A stretch of DNA of 64,000 bases from Ditylenchus dipsaci (GCA_004194705.1 SADC01001330.1:992001-1056000); one strand, 5' to 3'; numbered from the stretch's first letter, positions 55,701-62,949 are shown. Translations and numbers: made by a program. The notes: generated by a model not told the origin, from the letters alone.

Positions 55701-56255
55701 ATTTCCTGATTTTTGGCGATCAAAATTCAGGATTTGAATTGAAAAATCAGGAAATTCCTGATAAATCAGGACATCTGTGAACCTTGCTCTCGACTGTCAT
55801 GGTAAAATCTCAATTTTAATTAAAAAAAGGGGGCGAACTACATCATCTTTTAAATATACAAACCCACCTGGTTTTTAGGTTTTTCAGTGACTCCTCAACC
55901 AATTGTGGCACTACTTCAGTGTTGTTCTCCTTGGCTGGAAAAAATTTTGTGGTGAGGAACACATCCTCACGTTTCAAGCCATGCTTCGGCAAAAATTTCT
56001 AAACTTTTTTATAATTGAAATTATAAAATAAAGAGTTTCACTAGTTACTTCGAGCGCATTCCCCAATTCCGGTTCATTAACATAGAGTTTCGCAGTATCA
56101 AAATGTCTATAACCACATTCCAAAGCAGCATTTACAGCGATGTCCACCGCCTCTTGACCAGTCACTTTGTAAGTTCCAAAGCCAACTAACGGAATTTCAC
56201 GTCCTGTATTAAGTTTTACTCTAGGACCGCCCACTGAAACTGTAGACATTTCCAT
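40795..56255 (-). CDS. Aldo-keto reductase, unit 3, seven exons, intact
   Basis: Minus-strand exons: 56049-56255, 55868-55998, 55049-55161, 54688-54854, 41162-41224, 41029-41055 (27 nt) and 40795-40980. They total 894 bases, 297 residues plus TAA, with every junction in phase and GT-AG. The catalytic tetrad is visible: Asp and Tyr in [17 protein letters not shown], Lys in [10 protein letters not shown], His in [16 protein letters not shown]-site motif [18 protein letters not shown] lies near the C-terminus. AKRs reduce carbonyls with NADPH in the cytosol. The length is slightly under the usual 310-320. The exon 3/4 junction ([16 protein letters not shown]) is somewhat short for the family. 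Intron 4 is 13.46 kb and contains H3, the S11 pseudogene and most transposons of unit 3. Confidence 0.8.
41265..43118. other. AKR intron 4, left part: repeats
   Basis: Holds the GGTCGGTTAACCGAAAAC repeat (41272-41460), GTAGTACCCAGGTAGTGGTA-type degenerate repeats (41580-41790), two copies of a palindrome with CACTATCAAACCGTCTTCAG-like arms (41805-42110), GGGGGAATTTACCGCG repeats (42230-42320) and a one-ended pogo-type MITE (42964-43003). No exon was found. Confidence 0.6.
43121..45258 (+). mobile_element. pogo-like DNA transposon, nearly complete
   Basis: Ends CCGTATTTACTCTAATTATA and inverted CCGTACTTACTCTAATTATA, with TA at 43119-43120 and 45259-45260. Subterminal CAGTCTCTAATTATC units occur at both ends. 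Unit 2 carries the empty site: ATATGGACATAGACTA at about 20590 against ATATGGACT/TAGACTA here. The single gene (43283-45060) encodes the transposase. Its ends are the best match in the window for the CCGTATTT MITE families, so it or a close relative could have mobilised them. Confidence 0.9.
43283..45060 (+). pseudogene. pogo-like transposase, one probable frameshift
   Basis: Exons: 43283 to about 43518, 43588-43787, 43834-43982, 44024-44111, 44161-44369, about 44412-44555, 44606-44804 and 44855-45060. The N-terminus ([20 protein letters not shown], NRxIRDW-like [11 protein letters not shown]) is a helix-turn-helix of the CENP-B/pogo type. DDE acidic residues lie in [22 protein letters not shown] and [11 protein letters not shown]. 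The acidic tail ends DVSLEWNVM and stop. In the fifth exon the frame shifts by one base (SVCL to [16 protein letters not shown]), so the protein is broken there unless the base call is wrong. AATAAA follows at about 45091. Confidence 0.85.
45374..45554. mobile_element. GCGATGTTGCGAT repeat MITE with 10-bp duplication
   Basis: Ends AGTGCTGCG and inverted AGTGCTGCGTGCGATGCGAT. A duplication ATCAGAAACT is at 45364-45373 and 45555-45564. The interior is tandem TGCGATGCGATGTT. The related H3 upstream DNA in unit 2 (about 23990, ATACAGAGACTGTG) has no insert. Confidence 0.75.
45605..46020. repeat. Palindromic element, CGCCAAATTATTC ends
   Basis: Arms 45620-45830 and 45840-46015 are inverted (TTGATCATCATGTAGCC against GGCTACATGATGATCAA). 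No open frame of note. Confidence 0.7.
46035..46264. mobile_element. Clean TTAA-flanked MITE, 230 bp
   Basis: Ends AGGGCATGATCGTGCCCGAT and inverted AGGGCATGCCCGTGCGTTA, TTAA on both sides (46031-46034 and 46265-46268). It is the uninterrupted relative of the level-1 element at 20734-23690 and carries the intact TA site used there. Confidence 0.85.
46672..47409 (+). pseudogene. Harbinger MADF (Myb/SANT-like) DNA-binding protein
   Basis: Exon 46672-46852 encodes [20 protein letters not shown] then [13 protein letters not shown]. Exon 46903-47130 continues in phase with [20 protein letters not shown] and an acidic linker. These are the three helices of a MADF domain, which in PIF/Harbinger elements is the partner that brings the transposase to DNA. 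After the next intron the best frame ([20 protein letters not shown], later [20 protein letters not shown]) is reached only through shifts, so the 3' part is broken. Confidence 0.75.
47579..48790 (+). pseudogene. Harbinger DDE transposase, several frameshifts
   Basis: Motifs in family order but in changing frames: [89 protein letters not shown] (first catalytic Asp), [11 protein letters not shown] (second), [19 protein letters not shown] and [14 protein letters not shown] (final Glu). At least three or four one-base shifts separate them, so it is inactive. The GT-AG introns are still visible at 48122-48172 and 48333-48377. Confidence 0.85.
49128..50206 (+). pseudogene. rps-11: 40S ribosomal protein S11, unprocessed pseudogene
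   Basis: Exons 49128-49277, 49543-49747 and 50093-50206 keep GT-AG introns. The sequence reads [95 protein letters not shown] and [20 protein letters not shown]. Lesions: a one-base loss after NVF, a one-base gain before LGF, TGA in place of a codon after KKCP, and a loss in the VHASPAFRD region. S11 binds helix 11 of 18S rRNA in the small subunit. Kept introns show a DNA-level duplication and not a retrocopy. The donor gene is not in the window. AATAAA is at 50263-50268. Confidence 0.9.
50280..50584. other. Spacer after S11 pseudogene
   Basis: No exon or repeat recognised beyond a short AGTAGTAGTAG run near 50295. Confidence 0.4.
50585..51020 (+). repeat. TTTGGGGTAATCTGGGGTGG degenerate minisatellite
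   Basis: About 20 loosely repeated phrases of 18-22 bases (GGTTTGGAGTAATCTGGGGT type). Related but sparser phrases flank H3 in units 2 and 3. It is G-rich on the plus strand; the spacing is too irregular for a telomeric repeat. Confidence 0.7.
51120..51410. repeat. Harbinger-related repeat cluster, GGATGCTGTTTGCGGATGCT
   Basis: Multiple GAGGATGCTGTTTGCGGATG and inverted GCATCCGCAAACAGCATCC motifs plus CATTGTGAACAC ends, as in 48760-48960. Likely a non-autonomous derivative of the Harbinger element nearby. Confidence 0.65.
51480..51670 (+). pseudogene. Terminal exon of an unrecognised gene, frameshifted
   Basis: After acceptor ACCTCACAG the frame reads [20 protein letters not shown] and hits TAA. 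One base away the sequence continues [20 protein letters not shown] then [17 protein letters not shown] and stops at 51670. Both halves look like conserved coding sequence, so a single frameshift in one exon is likely. I do not recognise the protein. AATAAA is near 51763. No upstream exons were found. Confidence 0.45.
51780..52300. other. Spacer
   Basis: No exon, RNA gene or inverted repeat recognised. Confidence 0.4.
52310..52735. repeat. Harbinger-type MITE, ACTGCAGTCCACCATTGTGAAC end
   Basis: The right end is the inverse of the Harbinger left region at 46313 (TTCACAATGGTGGACTGCAG, GGTGGCGACTGCAGTCC). Both are joined to TTATA-AAGG-type flanks. Repeated GAGTGTGGATTGTGAG units lie on the left. 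It is likely a deletion derivative of the Harbinger family. Confidence 0.65.
52740..53068. repeat. Foldback with AACGACGACGACAACG arms, upstream of H3
   Basis: Arms 52750-52860 and 52900-53060 are inverted (CCAACGACGACGACGACAAC on the left; the right end also carries AACGACGACGACAACG). It sits about 80 bases before the H3 start, at the position of the native promoter in unit 2, and may displace H3 regulatory DNA. Confidence 0.65.
53150..53880 (+). CDS. Histone H3 variant with duplicated tail block, lacking K27
   Basis: Exons 53150-53445 and 53730-53880, phase-2 intron with GTAAGT donor, giving 148 residues against 136 in canonical H3. After ARTK come two tandem 14-residue blocks, [14 protein letters not shown] and [14 protein letters not shown], where canonical H3 has one (QTARKSTGGKAPRK). 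Next is [22 protein letters not shown]23 and K36 equivalents remain, but the ARKS motif with K27 is replaced by APGS. The histone fold is conserved ([40 protein letters not shown]), with K56 and K79 kept and C96 changed to Ala. The C-terminus is GEK, not GERA. A polyadenylation signal, an intron and no visible 3' stem-loop suggest a replication-independent gene. Acceptor TTTCAG at about 53095 may serve trans-splicing. Confidence 0.9.
53473..53693. mobile_element. hAT-type MITE in H3 intron, unit 3
   Basis: Ends GGCGCTGGTATCGAATGCTC and inverted GACGCTAGTGGCGAAATAAT; 8-bp duplication GAAAATTG at 53465-53472 and 53694-53701. It expands the H3 intron from about 56 bases in unit 1 to 284. Confidence 0.85.
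53976..53981 (+). terminator. H3 polyadenylation signal
   Basis: AATAAA lies 96 bases after the H3 stop in GTTGCAATAAAGTTTCC, conserved in units 1 (about 14206) and 2 (24949-24954). Replication-dependent H3 genes in animals normally end in a stem-loop instead. Confidence 0.7.
54000..54600. repeat. H3 3' flank repeats, unit 3
   Basis: Shares the GGTACCATCTTTGAATGTT-type degenerate repeats with 25060-25400 in unit 2. It joins directly to AKR intron 4/exon 4; unit 2 has about 1 kb of additional insertions at this point (25610-26660). Confidence 0.6.
54891..55024. mobile_element. pogo-type MITE in AKR intron 3, unit 3
   Basis: Left end CCGTATTTTCTCTAATAAGG, inverted right end CCGTATTTTCTCAATTAACG, TA on both sides; orthologous to 26943-27080. 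Confidence 0.8.
55190..55439. mobile_element. pogo-type MITE in AKR intron 2, unit 3
   Basis: Left end CCGTATTTCCTCTACTAGGA, inverted right end CTGTATTTCTCGAATAGAAG, TA borders. Unit 2 keeps only the left part (27246 to about 27410), which marks the breakpoint of that copy. Confidence 0.8.
55450..55860. repeat. AKR intron 2: AAATCAGGAAATTCC repeats
   Basis: Positions 55590-55790 have tandem AAAAATCAAGATTTCGAACA units and their inverse (CTGATTTTTGGCGATC), a small foldback inside the intron. No exon is seen. Confidence 0.55.
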
Positions 56256-56259
56256 GCGA

Positions 56260-57229
56260 TCTGAAAGCGCAATGATGATTTGAAAATTCTTCAGGACAGC
56301 CTAGAAGAAACGAACACTTGAAAACCTAGATAACTTATTTCTAAGTTTGATTCTCGGAAATTTGTTTTATAGATTGATTTATGGTTTTTCATAGGAAATT
56401 GTTTGTTCGACAGACGGACCTCCCAGCTGGAGAACGAATCTGAAGGGGTAGCCAATATATCGAAATTCAACGGTATGATGTGAAAAAGCACAAATGGCTC
56501 GGGCTCAACGCCAGCTACCTGTTAACCAGATGATTCCGGCCTAAATACAAGACTTTGCAAAAATCTTCTTTCACGTCACACAATCGACTCTCGATTTTAC
56601 ACCACTCCTGGTTTTACGCCACCCTGAAACTCATCTGATTGGCTGGCTATGAAATAAAACAAAGGAACTATACTCTCGATTTTACGCCACCAAAATTCGG
56701 TTTTGAAGGGTGGCGTAAAATCAGCGAAAAGATCTCTGATAAAAACGAAAAATCTATGCTTAAGTAGTTTGATGCCCTTTTTGTTGCCTTTTTCTCTTAT
56801 AAATGCTTTTTGTGTAAACGTATCCCCTTTATATTAAAAAGTTGTATGAGTACTTGACCGAAAATTCTTGCAAAAATTATGCATACAAGCAATGTTTTTT
56901 AAAAGCACCGGTGCCGGTTCCATTTTTTCAGGTGGCACCGCCGCCCATTATGAACCAAAATTTAAATTTTGAAATAAAAAAACCGGTGCGGTGCTGGTGC
57001 CAAATTTAGCACCGGTGCCGGTGCGGTACTGACCTCTATTCCCGGTGCCGACTTTTGGGTATAAAAATACTGAACAGGACCTAATTCTGTGAAAGAGAGA
57101 GTCCTTCTAAATTTCAAGAAAATGAATATTCTTATATAATTTTAGTGTATTTGATATTGAAAAACACGTTTTGAGTAAAAATTGGGGTTTTAATGATTTT
57201 GGGGCCAGCACCGGTCGGTGCCGGTGTGG
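56260..57229. other. AKR upstream region and GCACCGGTGCCGGT repeats
   Basis: The AKR promoter would be at 56260-56600; no TATA-like element stands out. A one-ended CGACTCTCGATTTTAC element lies at 56583-56720 with a second partial unit. GCACCGGTGCCGGT palindromic repeats occur at 56895-57040 and 57205-57229, and continue at 59019-59060 on the other side of the next element, so that element is inserted in them. Confidence 0.5.
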
Positions 57230-57445
57230 GGGTACACGACAAAATACCGCGGCGACAAAGACCGCCTACGACAAAACACCGCCGCGACAAAACACCGCGG
57301 GACAAAACACCGCCTACGACAAAACACCGCCGGACATAACACCGCCTACGACAAAACACCGCCGCTATAATTAACTACGAATCTGAGCGATTCTTTAAGC
57401 TCAAATATTTTTTCTTCTACAATTAATATTTGCCAGCAATTCGAG

Positions 57446-58405
57446 ATGGATGAACTACTGGCAAGACCTCACGCTACCTACTCAAACAAGGGCGCTAAGA
57501 AGTATGTATACGAAGGAAGGATGTACGTCGAAAATCGAGATCTCAAGGGCTCCAATAAAGGACATATTTCGGCACAATGTGATCAGCGAGTGATGGGATG
57601 TAAAGGAAGAGCTTGGTTTCACGAAGGAGGACAGTTCATAAGTAAGTTATTCTGTTCGTTTTAATTCATTACAAAACCTTATGGCTTAGGAATGGTGACA
57701 GGTCATGGATGCGAGTCAAACCCCTCACACATTGCTGCTACTGCCGTGAGGAATGAAGAGAAACGTTTAGCTACAAGAATACCACTATGGTAATCTTTTA
57801 ATTATTATTGACTTCTGAGACTTCTAACCAGAATTACATTTATTGTAGCGAACGGGAGAAATATTGGCAAATGTTCGAAACAAAGTAAGATGGTATATGT
57901 TACACGTGTCTGTTGATTGTTAATTGTTGATAGTCAATGAGCAAGTGCCAGACAACAAAAGGAATCATACAGAAGGTTAAATTTTGACTAGGCTTTTATA
58001 AAATTCGAATTTTATAAATATATTTATGTGCTAGACCTCCGTCAGTTGGACGAACAAATCATTGTCACACGTTTTGGGATTGACTTAACCAAGAGGGATC
58101 TCAATAGACTTGAGCCAGGATGTTGGATCAATGACAATTTAATCAACTTCAACTCAAGGCTTCGATGAAGCAGAATTCAACAACGGATCCGATAAACTGG
58201 CTTGGTCTGAACGACAAGGTATTTTTAGATACTTAAAAGTTATTATTGGCTAAGTTCTTTGCAGAGTGTGCCACGGCAAAAGAATGGTTGGGATTGCGGT
58301 GTCTTTGTCTGCCAATTTGCTGAAAGTGCTTCACGTGAGATTCGCCCTTCATTCAAGCAGGAGGACATGGAACACATTCGTAAAGAAATTTGTTTCGAGA
58401 AATAG
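57446..58405 (+). pseudogene. FLYWCH zinc finger plus Ulp1 (C48) peptidase, internally deleted
   Basis: Exon 57446-57641 (KYVYEGRMYVENRDL, AQCDQRVMGCKGRAWFH) joins in phase to 57690-57789 (MVTGHGCESNPSHIAA), giving the Cys-Cys-His-type FLYWCH layout. Farther on, FGIDLTKRDLNRLEPGCWIN then DNLINF (about 58070-58155) is the Ulp1 N-terminal motif. The last exon has SVPRQKNGWDCGVFVCQFAE with the catalytic Cys and stops at 58403-58405. The 50-60 residues with the catalytic His and Asp are missing, and the frame changes after DNLINF. SUMO-protease domains occur as passengers or cofactors in several DNA transposon groups. As it stands the gene cannot be catalytic. Confidence 0.75.
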
Positions 58406-58570
58406 AAGTTGGAAAGCTGTCAAGGAAATGATGAAATTAGTGTAATTCATCAGTCTTTTTGTTGTTATTCGCGTTACTACTAATAAAGAACTCGGTACTT
58501 GAAGATCTTGTTTACAGGTCCAAGAGGAGTTAGGTGCATAATAGGAGGAGTTAGGTGCATAATATGTCAC

Positions 58571-58685
58571 AAGTAGGGTTGGCGACCAGTCGAAATTTCC
58601 TACTCGACGCGTAGAGTCAAACGTCGAAATTTTCTCGACTTTTCACATGAAAAGTCGATATCGACGGGTTAAGACGCCAACCCTA
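58571..58685. mobile_element. 115-bp hairpin MITE, TAGGGTTGGCG
   Basis: Ends TAGGGTTGGCGACCAGTCG and inverted CTAGGGTTGGCGTCTTAACC, with internal TCGACTTTTC pairing. Related to the AGGGTTGTCGAG hairpins at 221 and 797. It is nested within the 57230-59018 element. Confidence 0.7.
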
Positions 58686-59303
58686 GTAATAGGTGATAAA
58701 CATCTTAAAAGTGGATCGATAGGATGATACTAAGTTAAAGGTTCCAATAAAATGATGCTTGAGATTGCTCCGTACAGATAACAATTAAGGAGAGCATATA
58801 GACACTCAGGCAGCGAAGTAAATCTTTAGTTCACAACTATGGTCTAGTCAAACAATAATATCTCAAAGGTTTTGATCATCTCGAGGTAGAATACATAGCG
58901 GCGGTCTTTTGTCGTAGGCGGTGTTATGTCCGGCGGTGTTTTGTCGTAGGCGGTGTTTTGTCGCGGCGGTGTTTTGTCGTAGGCGGTCTTTTGTCGCCGC
59001 GGTATTTTGTCCTGACCCCCGGTGTGGTGCCGATCACTATCCTTAGCGCCGGTGCTGGTGACAACTTTTAGATATTTAAAACACTGCATACAAGTAAGAT
59101 GAAGTGAGTAAAAGGAGAAGACCTAAATTTCGGTAAACTAATTTTAAATTGCCGCATGATAGAGTGCCAAATTTCTCCCGTATTTTTTCGTTTTGTCCAA
59201 GAAATTTAGATAAAATACTTGTATTTTGACTTTCTTGTCGATAGATTCATTTATGAAAAGCACTAATCCCTTTCGTTCTTTTTCAGCTGTGCTAGCAAGA
59301 GAG

Positions 59304-62300
59304 ATGGCTCAGGTTGAAAGTATTCAAGCAATCGCTGATCGATTGGAAATAACGGTGGAAGGCGAAAGCAGCGGCGATGAAAAGGAATCGTTGAAAGAAG
59401 AATGTGAAAAAGAGCAGCACTCTTCGTCTCTTTTAGCATCAGTGAGCAACAAGGGCAAAGAGAGTGGTGGCAGCAGTGGAGGCTCCAGCGAAGAAGATGG
59501 TGACATGCACGAAGACCCGGCCAAAGAAGATAAAGAAGATGACTTCAAAGAAGAGGACGAGGAAATGAAAACTGTCGACTTCATCAAAGATGCCAGAATA
59601 AAGAAGCAAGAGGTTAGACTCTTGAAAAACCAGTACAGTCGACGCTCTTTATAAGATACCTTTTACTCAAGGTACACTCTCTATATCGCTACGTACACAA
59701 TGATCCGTTTTTTCATCCGCATCTGCACTCTACCGCACAGTATAGAAAAGGCAGTGAAATTTGTTTCTGTGTGTGCATTTAATGTAGTTCGCAATGCGCG
59801 ACCGCATTGCGAACTACATTAAATTTTTTCTTTACTGTGCTTTGAAGTGCAGATGCGGACGAAAAACGGATCATTGTGTACGTAGCGTAAGATACGCTTT
59901 GAAACTAGATACCGCATTTAAAGGCGCTACTCGGTTTTTCCCCTCCCAAAAACAGCTACTCGGTTTTACCCCTCCCAACAATTTTTAGGCTTCGGAATTA
60001 GGCTTAGCCCTTAGGCTTAGGCTCAGGGCCAAACCATTACTAATACCAGCTTTTTTTTATTAAAAAGTATGGTTTTAGGTACCCATAAAAAATTATTGGG
60101 AGGGGTAAAACCGAGTAGATTTTTTGGGAGGGGTATAAACGAGTAGCGTCGTATTTTCTCTATTAAACCCGACTATCTAATAAACCTCCGCTCTTTAATA
60201 AACCCTCACTCTCTAATAATCCCCCAGCATATTGACCTTATATCTCAGCCTAGAGCAGACGTTTTGCAAATCTCTGTTTTGCGTTTTCTTGATTAACACG
60301 AGCACTCCTGACATCACTTTTTAGATTTTGGTTGAAAACTAAAGATCTCGGAACCAAAAGTCAAAAATCTCTTAACCTAAAACAAAATCTTGAAATCGAC
60401 ATCAAATTTTCTGATCTTTTAGGGTTGAAAAATAATCCCCCATCGGGTTTAATAGAGAAAATACGTAGTTTGGTTCTAAGACTAATGTTTTACCAAATAC
60501 GCTCCTCATAAGATATGCTCTCTATAAGATACCTCTCAGGCCGGTCCACTAGCGGTATTTTATATACAGCGTCGACTGTATGGGCTAGAAATCTATGGCT
60601 TCCTTTTTTTGATAAACGCTTTATCAGTATGAATTGTTCAGGCTTTGCAAGCGCAACAGAAACGCCGTCTCACTAAGCATGAGCAATCTAGCAAAGCTAA
60701 AGGAAAGCTGAGTTCAGACAAAATTGGCTACACCAAACCTGACTACGGACTTGATCGGGAGAAAGAGCGAAAGCTATTGCATGCTGCGACAAAGTGACAA
60801 TTTATTGTTTATGTAAAATCAAATTTTAAGAGCGGTCGTTCTCTAAAATTTGATTAGGCACGAGACAGTGTGGGGAAGTTAATTTAAAAAAATTTTAATT
60901 TTTTAATTTTTATTTTTTCAGTTAATTTTAACTGGATTTTGAAAATTAGTTAAAAATAACTAATTTGAAAAATAGTTATTTTAATTGATTTTAAATTTTA
61001 GTCAAAATTAACTGAAACCCAAATCCAGCTAAAAATAGTTAAAATTCTTTATCTTTTTGCTTCTTTTGTCTTTTTTAGTACTTTTCGGTGTTTTTAGTGC
61101 TTTTCTCGTGCTTCTCATGGTCCAAAACTTCCAAGATGGCTAATTACAGTCATAAAAAACAAAAAAAATTTTTGCCTCGTGCCAGACTCGAACTCGAGCA
61201 AAAGTTTTTTTTTGCCGCCCTTCACCACTAGGGAGACTTATCTCTGAGAGAGACCATTTTGATACCATATATTAACACAGATTTTTTTCTCGCTTTAGTG
61301 TTCCTTAGTTTTCTAGCGACTGTTTGCCTAGAGCGCGCAAGCTAGCAAATTAAACGAGAGAGCATTCAAAGAACTGCGAGTTATTTTTTGGCAATTGTGG
61401 ACGAACAAAATTGCATCCATTAACTACAGCAAAATTTATCACTTGAGACAGTTGTATAAACAGAAAATTGCTTAATATTTTGCAAATAAATCCATGTTAA
61501 TATATGTTTTTGAAATGGTCTCTCTCAGAGATGAGTCTCTATGGCTAGTGGTGAAGGGCGGCCAAAAAAAAAGGACGAGACTTTTTTCTGCCCGCTTTTA
61601 GCTTTTTTCTGCCCGCTTTTTTGCCCGCTTTTTTGAAATGATTGAAAATGACCCCGATTTGTGATAACTTTCTTATTTTGAGCAGCCCTTGTATACGAAA
61701 TTTCCTAAGGAATTCGAATTTATTTACAGAATTTCAAAAAAGCTGTTACGTGCCCAGCTTTGGCCATTTTGCAGAATTTGGGCATGAAAATCTCTTAGAT
61801 GCAACAAATGGTCACATCTCAGCAGCCAATAATTTTTTCGAAATTCTGTAAATAAATTCGAATTCCTTAGGAAATTTCGTACTGAAGCTGCACAGAATAA
61901 AAAAGTTATCACAGATTGGGGTTATGTTAAATCATTTTAGAAAAGCGGGAAGAAAAAAGCTAAAAGCGGACAGAAAAAAGCCAGAAGCGGGCAGAAAAAA
62001 GATTTATCCAAAAAAAACTTTTGCTCGAGTTCGAGCCTGGCACGAGGCAAAAAATTTTTTGCTTTTTCATGACTGTAATTAGCCATCTTGGAAGTTTTGG
62101 ACCATGAGAAGCACGAGAAAAGCACTAAAACACCGAAAAGTACTAAAAAAGACAAAAGAAGCAAAAAGATAAAGAATTTTAACTATTTTTAACTGGATTT
62201 GGGTTTCAGTTAATTTTAACTAAAATTTAAAATCAGTTAAAATTAACTATTTTTCAAATTAGTTATTTTTAACTAATTTTCAAGATCCAGTTAAAATTAA

Positions 62301-62865
62301 CTGTATTCCCCACACTGGCACGAGACAACACTCATTTATCTTGAAAATTGGATGAATTTGGATGAAGGAAAATTAAAATTTTACTCCAATTCAAACTTTA
62401 AAATTTGACTTTTTCCCCAAAAACCATGTAAATGAGAAAAAAAAGAGGTCCATGCGCATGCTCGAAAACTATTGTCTATTCTCAACATCTATCTAATGGC
62501 TTATTTTTCTCAAGGGGAGTCGTCCAACTGTTCAATGCGGTCGCTGATCGGCAGAAATTCCTGGACCAGAAGTTGGAAGAACTTAGCACCGGAAATAGGA
62601 TTCAGAGGCGTCAGACAATGGAGGAGATAAAATCATACGACTTCAAAGAAAATCTCAAGAGGCTAGTACTGCTCCAAAGCGCATGAAAATGTCCAAAGAG
62701 GAGGAAATGAAGGAAGAAACTGAGGCTGACTCATCCACTGATGATGGTGAAGAAGATGATGAGGACAAGGATGACATCGACCTCTGTGGTTCTTCTGAAG
62801 GTGATCTAGAAAGCGACGACGAAGAGTTGAAGGAGGAAGTAGAATCAATCGACGAATCTTATTGA
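59304..62865 (+). CDS. rrp15: RRP15-like ribosome biogenesis protein
   Basis: Exons 59304-59612, 60642-60793 and 62515-62865. The start follows acceptor TTTTTCAG (59279-59286) by 17 bases. Exon 1 is acidic (EEDGDMHEDPAKEDKEDD). Exons 2 and 3 join in phase through AATKGVVQLFNAVADRQKF, the hallmark of RRP15, a nucleolar factor for 60S assembly. IQRRQTMEEIKSYDFKENLK follows. After KENLKR the frame must shift by one base to reach STAPKRMKMSKEEEMKEE and the acidic C-terminus ending ESIDESY at 62865; otherwise it stops at 62686. That shift is either a real lesion, a sequence error or a natural early end. Introns 1 and 2 (1.0 and 1.7 kb) are filled by transposons. AATAAA is at 62936-62941. Confidence 0.75.
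59923..60150. mobile_element. hAT-type MITE GGCGCTACTCGG, in RRP15 intron 1
   Basis: Ends GGCGCTACTCGGTTTTTCCC and inverted GACGCTACTCGTTTATACCC. The expected 8-bp duplication is not evident because a second MITE begins at its right edge. Confidence 0.7.
60150..60465. mobile_element. pogo-type MITE in RRP15 intron 1
   Basis: Ends CGTATTTTCTCTATTAAACC inverted at both sides, with the family's GGGTTGAAAAATAATCCCC interior. The first C of CCGTATTT and the TA borders are lost or shared with neighbours. Confidence 0.7.
60867..62316. mobile_element. 1450-bp nested foldback in RRP15 intron 2, 10-bp duplication
   Basis: Ends AGTGTGGGGAAGTTAATTT and inverted AGTGTGGGGAATACAGTTA, with GGCACGAGAC at 60857-60866 and 62317-62326. 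Arms carry TTTTAACTGG repeats. Two inner palindromes follow each other: 61200-61560 (CACTAGGGAGACTTATCTCT) and 61600-61990 (AATTCGAATTTATTTACAGA). A 9-10 bp duplication suggests a Mutator-like transposase. Confidence 0.8.
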
Positions 62866-62935
62866 ACTGAGAAGATAATATGTTTTCGTTAATTTTTTGT
62901 TGATTTGCGTTGTTGGACCTTTGTTATGGGGTTGA

Positions 62936-62941
62936 TAATAA
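62936..62941 (+). terminator. RRP15 polyadenylation signal
   Basis: AATAAA in GTTGATAATAAAGATT, 71 bases after the distal stop at 62865. Confidence 0.6.
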
Positions 62942-62949
62942 AGATTTAT

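Larger units (their letters stand above)
57230..59018. mobile_element. hAT-like element with minisatellite ends carrying FLYWCH and Ulp1 domains
   Basis: Ends GGGTACACGACAAAATACCG and inverted GGGTCAGGACAAAATACCGC, with the 8-9 bp duplication CCGGTGTGG at 57221-57229 and 59019-59027. Arms are tandem GACAAAACACCGCCTAC units (57238-57365 and inverted 58895-59005). The interior holds a gene with a FLYWCH-type finger and a Ulp1/SENP-type protease (57446-58405). No recognisable transposase. Confidence 0.8.
59636..60578. mobile_element. pogo/mariner-type MITE in RRP15 intron 1, with nested MITEs
   Basis: Ends CAGTCGACGCTCTTTATAAG and inverted CAGTCGACGCTGTATATAAA, TA borders. Inside are a hairpin at 59700-59885 (AACGGATCATTGTGTACGTA), the GGCGCTACTCGG MITE (59923-60150) and a CGTATTTTCTCTATTAAACC MITE (60150-60465) placed end to end. 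Confidence 0.8.

Noticed and set aside
59324..59587. Minus-strand serine-rich open frame
   Set aside because: It is the antisense of the acidic RRP15 first exon, whose GAA/GAG codons read as Ser/Leu codons in reverse.
61165..61200. tRNA-like T-arm motif GACTCGAACTCGAGC and its inverse near 62030
   Set aside because: No acceptor stem, anticodon arm or internal A box could be placed around it; it is part of the foldback arm, although a distant tRNA-derived origin is not excluded.
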